29,245 nt of DNA from Litorisediminicola beolgyonensis (GTDB taxonomy: Bacteria > Pseudomonadota > Alphaproteobacteria > Rhodobacterales > Rhodobacteraceae), in contig NZ_JBHTMU010000047.1 in NCBI RefSeq assembly GCF_042679605.1, positions 1-29,245 of the forward strand. Direction: 5' to 3'. The notes beneath the pieces are model-generated. The model was given only the letters and a program-made list of their open reading frames with translations. It had not been told where the DNA came from and did not search any database. Positions 24,337-29,245 of the stretch are shown here, in pieces. Position 1 is the stretch's first letter; each line of letters opens with the position of its first letter. The position numbers were made by a program, and so were the translations under genes.

Positions 24337-27267
24337 GTGACACGCAGGCTTATTCTCCATATCGGCGCCCATCGCACGGCGACGACATCGCTACAGGCCT
24401 GCCTGAACGCCAATTCCGGCGCACTGGCCAAGCGCGGCGTGCTCTATCCCTACAAGGCGCGGCGCCATCTGAAGCTGTTCAACGCGCTCTTCTCCGGCGA
24501 CCGCCAGGTGTCCGCCGTGGCGCAGGAGCTGGCCGAGATGGCCGACCGCTCCCGCCAGCCGATCGACACGCTGATCCTGAGCGACGAGGATATCTGCACC
24601 CGCCGCGATCTGTCGGTTCTCGGCGCGTTCCGGGATCATTTCGACGTCGAGATCGTCTACACGCTGCGCCGCCAGGATCTCTGGCTCGAAAGCTGGTACT
24701 TCCAGAACGTCAAATGGCAGTGGCAAAAGCCCCTCAGCCATTGCACCTTCCCCGAGTTCATGGCCGAGCGCGGGCGCTTCCACTGGATCGATTACGACCG
24801 CTTCCTGGGCAAGCTCGAACGGATCTTCGGACCCGAGGCGATCCGTCCGCAGGTCTACGAGAAGGGCCAGATGCCCGAAGGGCCGGTCACCGCCTTCTTC
24901 CGCCTCACCGGGATCGACCCCGAGGGGCTGAAGCCGCCCAGTCACATGAACCCGAGTTTCACGCCCAAGACCACCGAGTTCATGCGCCAGCTGCCGCTCG
25001 ACGAGGCCGAGACCGGCTACCGCAACGTGCTGACCCGGCTCTGCGCGCATGTGAACAACGTCTCCAAGCAGGAGGGCAAGCCCTCGACGCTGCTGCTCGA
25101 CCCCGAGGAGCGCGCGCGGCTGATGGAGAGTTTCGCGCCCGGCAATGCCGCCGTGGCCGAGCGCTATTTTGACCGCGAGACGCTGTTCTTCGACCCGCTG
25201 CCGCCCGCCGACGCCCCCCTGGCCGATCTCGCCCTGCCCGCCGACAGCGCCAGCCTGATCGAGGGCTATGTCGGCCCGTTCCTGCGCTTCGGGCTCAAGC
25301 ATTCCGACGACACCCTGGCCGGACCGGAACATGCCTCGCCCGAGCTCTCCGCGCGCATCGCCCGCTTCCATCCCGAGCCCGCCGCCGATCTGCCCTCCGA
25401 CAGCGCGACGCTGATGCGCGAGGAGGTCGCCCCGATGGTCTCCGAGATGATCCGCAACGCCCATGAGAAGCGGCTGGTCCGGACCTCCTCGGGCAAGACC
25501 GCGGCAAAGGCCACGGTGCTGCAATCGCTGATCCTGCCCGTCGCCGGTCTGCCCGACGCGCCGGGGCTGTGCCTGCGGCCCCTGCCCGGGGCGGCGGCCC
25601 CGGTTCCAAGCGGGGGCGGGCTCGATTTCGGGCCCGGCGCGGGGGCGGCCTTCGACAGCTGGATGAACCTTTTCAACGCCGATACCTGGGCGCGGGTGGC
25701 GCCCTTGAACCAACTGCAACTCACGCTCGAGGGCCAGGGCGAGGTCGAGGTCGCGCTCTTCGCCACGCCCGCCGACGGGCCCGCGATCCGGTGCCTGACC
25801 CAGGCCTGCGATCTCTCGGAGGGGCCCTGCCGCCTGCCCTGCCCCGATCCGGCAAAGGCGCCCGGCACGCTCTGGTTCGAGATCCGCACGGGCGACACCG
25901 CCGCCCGGCTCGACGCGGCGCGCTGGGAAACCGCCGACGCGCCGCGCCGCACACCCGACCTGGCGCTCTGCATCACCACCTATCGCCGCGAGGCCGAGAC
26001 CGAGGCCACGCTCGCGCGCCTGGCCGAGAGTTTCGGAGACGAGCCGCGCGTGCAGGTGATCGTCACCGATAACGGCGGAACGCTGCCGCCCCGCGAGGGC
26101 CCCCGCCTGTCGCTGCGCCACAGCCCCAACCTGGGCGGGTCGGGCGGCTTCGCCCGCGGTCTCCTGGAGGCGCGCGCCCGGGGCGCCAGCCACGCGCTTT
26201 TCATGGATGACGACGCGGTCTTCCACCCCGAGGCGCTGCGCCGCACCCTGGCGCTTCTCGCCTATGCCGAGGCCGACGAGACCGCGGTCTCGGGCGCGAT
26301 GATCGACGCCGCGCGGCCCGCCGTCCTCTGGGAGAACGGCGCCCGCTTCCATCTCACCTGCCGGGCCATCGGCATGGGCACCGATCTCGCCGATCCCGAG
26401 GAGGCCCGCGAACTCGAGGCCCGCGCCGCCCGGCCCGATCCGGCACAGGTCTACAGCGGCTGGTGGTTCTTTGCCTTCCCGCTGGCCGCGGTCATCCATC
26501 TGCCCTTCCCCTTCTTCGTGCGGGGCGACGATGTCAGCTTCAGCCTCGCCAACGATTTCCGCCGCGTAACCCTGCCCGGCGTCGCCGCGTTCCAAGAGAA
26601 CTTCACCGACAAGGAAAGCCCGCTGACCTGGTATCTCGACCTGCGCAGCCATCTCGCGCATCACCTGAGCCTGCCCCGGCTGGCGGTCAGCCGCCTGGCG
26701 CTGGCCAGGGTGATCGCCTCCTTCGCGATGCGCTGCGGGCTCAGGATGCATTACGACTCGCTGGCGGCGCTCAGCCTCGCGCTCGACGACGTGCTCGCCG
26801 GACCCGAGGCCGTGGCCGCCCAGGGCGATCTCTCCGAGCGCCGGGCCCGGATCGCGGCGCTGACCGGCACCGAGACCTGGGGGGCGGCGCCGTCCCCGCC
26901 GCGCCCCGACCGGATCCGGCTCGATCCGCATTCCTGGCCGATGCGGGCGCTCTCGAAACTGACGCTGAACGGCCACCTGCTGCCGGGCTTCGCCCTCATC
27001 GGCAACCGCATCACCATCGAGGCCGACGACCGCGGCTGGCTGCGGGCGGCCTGGGGCGCGGCCGAGATCACCTATCTCTCCCGCGACCGGGGCCGCGCCT
27101 ATACGGTGCGCCATTCCAAGGCCCGCGCCTGGCGCGAGGGCCTGCGTCTCGCAGGGCGCACGCTGACGCTCCTGCGCCGCTACCCCGCGCTCGTCGCCGA
27201 CTGGCGCGCCGCCTATCCCCGCCTCACCTCCGAGGCGTTCTGGACCGACCGGCTGGGGCTCAAATGA
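24337..27267 (+). CDS. Fusion: sulfotransferase-family domain + GlfT2-like galactofuranosyltransferase
   Basis: The product is 976 aa, GTG start preceded by a GAGG element. Residues ~1-310 resemble P-loop sulfotransferases: ILHIGAHRTATTSLQ at 6-20 (5'-phosphosulfate loop, with Arg13 where Lys is usual) and YTLRRQDLWLESWYF (3'-phosphate region, Arg and Ser conserved). A linker of ~70 residues follows. From ~385 the sequence follows mycobacterial GlfT2: a beta domain (FDSWMNLFNADTWARV), then GT-A motifs DLALCITTYRRE from 541, NLGGSGGFARG, a metal-binding FMDDDAVF with D624-D626, SGWWFFAFP with W709-W710, and FVRGDDVSFSLAN with D731-D732 as likely catalytic-base region. A helical C-terminus follows. 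GlfT2 transfers galactofuranose from UDP-Galf; donor identity here is inference. No membrane segment is obvious. It starts a tight operon with two further sulfotransferase genes. The joint is in one uninterrupted frame. Confidence 0.8.
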   Translation: MTRRLILHIGAHRTATTSLQACLNANSGALAKRGVLYPYKARRHLKLFNALFSGDRQVSAVAQELAEMADRSRQPIDTLILSDEDICTRRDLSVLGAFRDHFDVEIVYTLRRQDLWLESWYFQNVKWQWQKPLSHCTFPEFMAERGRFHWIDYDRFLGKLERIFGPEAIRPQVYEKGQMPEGPVTAFFRLTGIDPEGLKPPSHMNPSFTPKTTEFMRQLPLDEAETGYRNVLTRLCAHVNNVSKQEGKPSTLLLDPEERARLMESFAPGNAAVAERYFDRETLFFDPLPPADAPLADLALPADSASLIEGYVGPFLRFGLKHSDDTLAGPEHASPELSARIARFHPEPAADLPSDSATLMREEVAPMVSEMIRNAHEKRLVRTSSGKTAAKATVLQSLILPVAGLPDAPGLCLRPLPGAAAPVPSGGGLDFGPGAGAAFDSWMNLFNADTWARVAPLNQLQLTLEGQGEVEVALFATPADGPAIRCLTQACDLSEGPCRLPCPDPAKAPGTLWFEIRTGDTAARLDAARWETADAPRRTPDLALCITTYRREAETEATLARLAESFGDEPRVQVIVTDNGGTLPPREGPRLSLRHSPNLGGSGGFARGLLEARARGASHALFMDDDAVFHPEALRRTLALLAYAEADETAVSGAMIDAARPAVLWENGARFHLTCRAIGMGTDLADPEEARELEARAARPDPAQVYSGWWFFAFPLAAVIHLPFPFFVRGDDVSFSLANDFRRVTLPGVAAFQENFTDKESPLTWYLDLRSHLAHHLSLPRLAVSRLALARVIASFAMRCGLRMHYDSLAALSLALDDVLAGPEAVAAQGDLSERRARIAALTGTETWGAAPSPPRPDRIRLDPHSWPMRALSKLTLNGHLLPGFALIGNRITIEADDRGWLRAAWGAAEITYLSRDRGRAYTVRHSKARAWREGLRLAGRTLTLLRRYPALVADWRAAYPRLTSEAFWTDRLGLK

Positions 27268-28400
27268 GCCTCGAGACCGTGCTCTTCATGGGTCACATGA
27301 AGGTCGGCAGCACCTCGCTGCAGGCGCATCTGGCAACCCATGTCGGCGCCCTGGAAAAGGCGGGCATCCTCTATCCCGCGACCTCGCCCGAGGGGCTCGC
27401 CCATAACCGCGCGCTGATCGCGGGCGAGCGGCGCGGCGCCGATCTGGGCCGCTTCGGCATTCTCGCGCCGCACAACGCGCTCGCCTACCGGATGCTGGTC
27501 GAAGGCGGGCATATGCAGCGCCTGCCGGGGCGGTTCGAGGGCACACCGGCCTCGGAGGAGATCGCCGCCCTGATCGAGCGCCAGATCGCCGAGACCGCGC
27601 CCCGGACACTGCTCTACTGCGCCGAGATCTTCGGCCGCTTCGGCCGCCACGACCCCGCGCTCGTCGCCGATCTGAAGGCGCGGTTCACCCGTGGCCCCGT
27701 CCGCTGGCTCTGCACGCTCCGCCGTCCCGACGACTACCTGATCTCCTGGCATGTCCATCGGCTGAAGATCGGCGACCGGACCGGGCGCTTGGCGAGCCGC
27801 GCCATCCGCGACTACGCGGGCAGCATCCATCTCGATTACCGCCGGTTTCTCGCGCCCTGGATCGACACGTTCGGGACAGAGGCGATGGTCCTGTCGGACT
27901 ATGCCGAGGTGCGCGAAGCGGGCGGTTCGGTCCCGGCCTTTCTCGCCGCCTCGCGCCTGCCGATCCCGCCCGACCTGCCGTCGCCGCCCGACCGCAATCT
28001 CGGGCTGCACCGCGCCCTGGCCGAGATCGCCCGCCGCGGCAATCACGCGCTGCCCCCGGGACCCGCCAAGACGTTGCGGAAGTTCCTCGAGGAGACCGGC
28101 CCCGCGCTCGATCTGCCGCCCTCGCGCGAAATCGAGATGATCGGTGCCCGCCGCCGCCGCTGGCTCGCCCGCGAGTTCGCCCCCGTCGCGCGCTGGCTCG
28201 ACGGGCTGGTGGACCGCCCCCGCTTCTTTCAGGAGATCGACCGGATGACCGACACCGCGCCCCTCCCCGAGATGGAGGCCGCCCGCGCCGCACTGGCCCA
28301 GCTCCAGACCCCCGGGCGCCTTGCCGCCTGCCCCGAGACCGCGCGGCCCTTCTTGACCGGGCTGCGGCTGCCGCGCCTGTCGCTGGAGCGGCTGCTATGA
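27264..28400 (+). CDS. Sulfotransferase-family protein (second of three)
   Basis: The product is 378 aa. The ATG at 27264 overlaps the preceding TGA (ATGA), with GGGG about 6 nt upstream, so translation is likely coupled. The N-terminal P-loop TVLFMGHMKVGSTSLQ (Lys13, Ser16, Thr17, Ser18) corresponds to the 5'-phosphosulfate-binding loop. The segment WLCTLRRPDDYLISWHVH supplies the conserved Arg and Ser of the 3'-phosphate site, so PAPS use is plausible. The protein aligns by eye in layout with the N-terminal domain of the fusion gene before it and with the gene after it, so the three are paralogs. The acceptor is unknown; sulfation of a surface polysaccharide or glycoprotein is the simplest reading from context. 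The C-terminal ~100 residues are arginine/proline rich and unlike the others. Confidence 0.75.
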   Translation: MSLETVLFMGHMKVGSTSLQAHLATHVGALEKAGILYPATSPEGLAHNRALIAGERRGADLGRFGILAPHNALAYRMLVEGGHMQRLPGRFEGTPASEEIAALIERQIAETAPRTLLYCAEIFGRFGRHDPALVADLKARFTRGPVRWLCTLRRPDDYLISWHVHRLKIGDRTGRLASRAIRDYAGSIHLDYRRFLAPWIDTFGTEAMVLSDYAEVREAGGSVPAFLAASRLPIPPDLPSPPDRNLGLHRALAEIARRGNHALPPGPAKTLRKFLEETGPALDLPPSREIEMIGARRRRWLAREFAPVARWLDGLVDRPRFFQEIDRMTDTAPLPEMEAARAALAQLQTPGRLAACPETARPFLTGLRLPRLSLERLL

Positions 28401-29245
28401 GCCCGCGCCTGGTGATCCATATCGGCGACCCGAAGACCGGCACCAGCTCGATCCAGCGGGTCCTGATGGACGGGGCCTGGCAAGCGCCGGGGCTGACGAT
28501 GATGCCGCGCGCCCAGCTCAACGATTACCCGCTCGCCAACACACTGCGCAAAGCCAAGCAGCGCGCCAAGCTCGAGCCCCGCTTCACCGCGCTCGCCCGG
28601 CAGATCGCCGCCAGCGAGGCCGACCTGGCCGTGGTGTCGGCCGAACAGTTCTGGGGGGTCGATCCGAAAGCGCTTTACGAGGCGCTGCGCCGCTTCCTGC
28701 CCGAACACGCCGAGAGCGCGCGGGTGATCGCCTATGTCCGCCCGCATGCGGCGCATTTCCTCTCGGGCTACGCCCAGAGCTGCAAGACCGGCCATTTCCA
28801 AGGCGATGGCGCCGCCTATCTCGCCCATGTCCAGACCGGGCGCATCCTCAACTGCGCGCCCCGTTTCCTGGCCTGGCGCGACACGTTCGGCGACCGCTTC
28901 ACGCTGAGGCTCTTCGACCGCGCGCGGCTTTCGGGCGGCGACGCGGTGCGCGACTTCCTCGAAACCGCGACGGGCCGGACGGATATCGAGATCACCGCTG
29001 GTGCGGCCCAGAACGAGACTCTGACACGGCCCGCGCTTGCCGGGGTGATGCTGCTGCAACAGCGGCTCGATGCGGCGGGAATCCCGCAGGAGGTCAAGAC
29101 CGCGCTCGGCGGCGAGATGGCCGGGCTCTGCAACCGGGGTGGCGGGATGGGCGGCGAGAAGCTCGCGCTCGACCGGGCGCTGGCGACGCGGATCGCGGCG
29201 CGCTTCGCCGAGGATGCCGCCGCGCTCGACGCCGCCTTCTTCCCC
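28397..29245 (+). CDS. Sulfotransferase-family protein (third of three), 3' end outside window
   Basis: The frame starts at ATG 28397, overlapping the previous TGA (ATGA), and stays open to the right edge; 283 codons are visible. The N-terminus LVIHIGDPKTGTSSIQ has the most canonical 5'-phosphosulfate loop of the three (PKTGTSS, Lys13). VIAYVRPHAAHFLSGYAQ matches the 3'-phosphate region with Arg and Ser. A further conserved-looking segment, FLAWRDTFGDRFTLRLFDRA, resembles the phrase used in related bacterial capsule/exopolysaccharide sulfotransferase-like proteins. The layout implies translational coupling with the upstream genes. The acceptor is not deducible. Continuation past 29245 is unknown. 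Confidence 0.75.
   Translation, partial: MSPRLVIHIGDPKTGTSSIQRVLMDGAWQAPGLTMMPRAQLNDYPLANTLRKAKQRAKLEPRFTALARQIAASEADLAVVSAEQFWGVDPKALYEALRRFLPEHAESARVIAYVRPHAAHFLSGYAQSCKTGHFQGDGAAYLAHVQTGRILNCAPRFLAWRDTFGDRFTLRLFDRARLSGGDAVRDFLETATGRTDIEITAGAAQNETLTRPALAGVMLLQQRLDAAGIPQEVKTALGGEMAGLCNRGGGMGGEKLALDRALATRIAARFAEDAAALDAAFFP

Noticed and set aside
24391..27114. A 907-codon minus-strand frame opposite the fusion gene
   Set aside because: It is a low-complexity Gly/Arg/Gln shadow. The plus-strand product carries ordered sulfotransferase and glycosyltransferase motifs.

Overview
The window is GC-rich DNA from an alphaproteobacterium, most likely a member of the Rhodobacteraceae/Roseobacter group. 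This is inferred from very strong G/C third-position bias, short ATGA gene overlaps, type-I-secretion (RTX) style exoproteins and the style of the paralogous sulfotransferases. The species cannot be told from the sequence. No rRNA, tRNA, CRISPR array, insertion sequence or integrase was seen.

Layout: (1) 1-358, the 3' end of a phosphomannomutase/phosphoglucomutase gene. (2) 359-695, a regulatory gap. (3) 696-6917, a 2073-aa acidic surface protein with an SdrD_B-like domain, twelve DUF7507/DUF11-type beta-sandwich repeats and a C-terminal domain I do not recognise, closed by a strong rho-independent terminator at 6954-6991. (4) 7219-7911, a Tat-exported phage-lysozyme-like muramidase. (5) 7930-8919 (minus), an APH-fold kinase convergent with it. 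(6) 9080-22504 (minus), a two-gene operon: a giant 3245-aa secreted repeat protein (16 cysteine-paired SpaA-like repeats, then DUF11/DUF7507 repeats and an SdrD_B-like plus C-terminal module), followed 48 bp later by a 1212-aa outer-membrane beta-barrel protein and a textbook terminator. (7) 22505-22956, a divergent intergenic region with clustered inverted repeats. (8) 22957-24240, a CAP-domain/RTX exoprotein. (9) 24337-29245, an operon of three sulfotransferase-family genes joined by ATGA overlaps. The first is fused to a GlfT2-like galactofuranosyltransferase module and the last runs off the window.

Taken together this looks like a cell-surface locus: two giant repeat proteins, an outer-membrane partner, a small RTX exoprotein, a wall hydrolase, and enzymes that could build and sulfate a surface glycan (sugar-phosphate mutase, glycosyltransferase, sulfotransferases, APH-like kinase). 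That the glycan enzymes and the giant proteins act together is inference from neighbourhood only. The most unusual items are the sulfotransferase-GlfT2 fusion, the alternating A/B repeat pattern of the 3245-aa protein, the seven consecutive cysteine-paired repeats in a protein with no visible Sec signal, and the inverted-repeat cluster between the divergent giant gene and the CAP gene.
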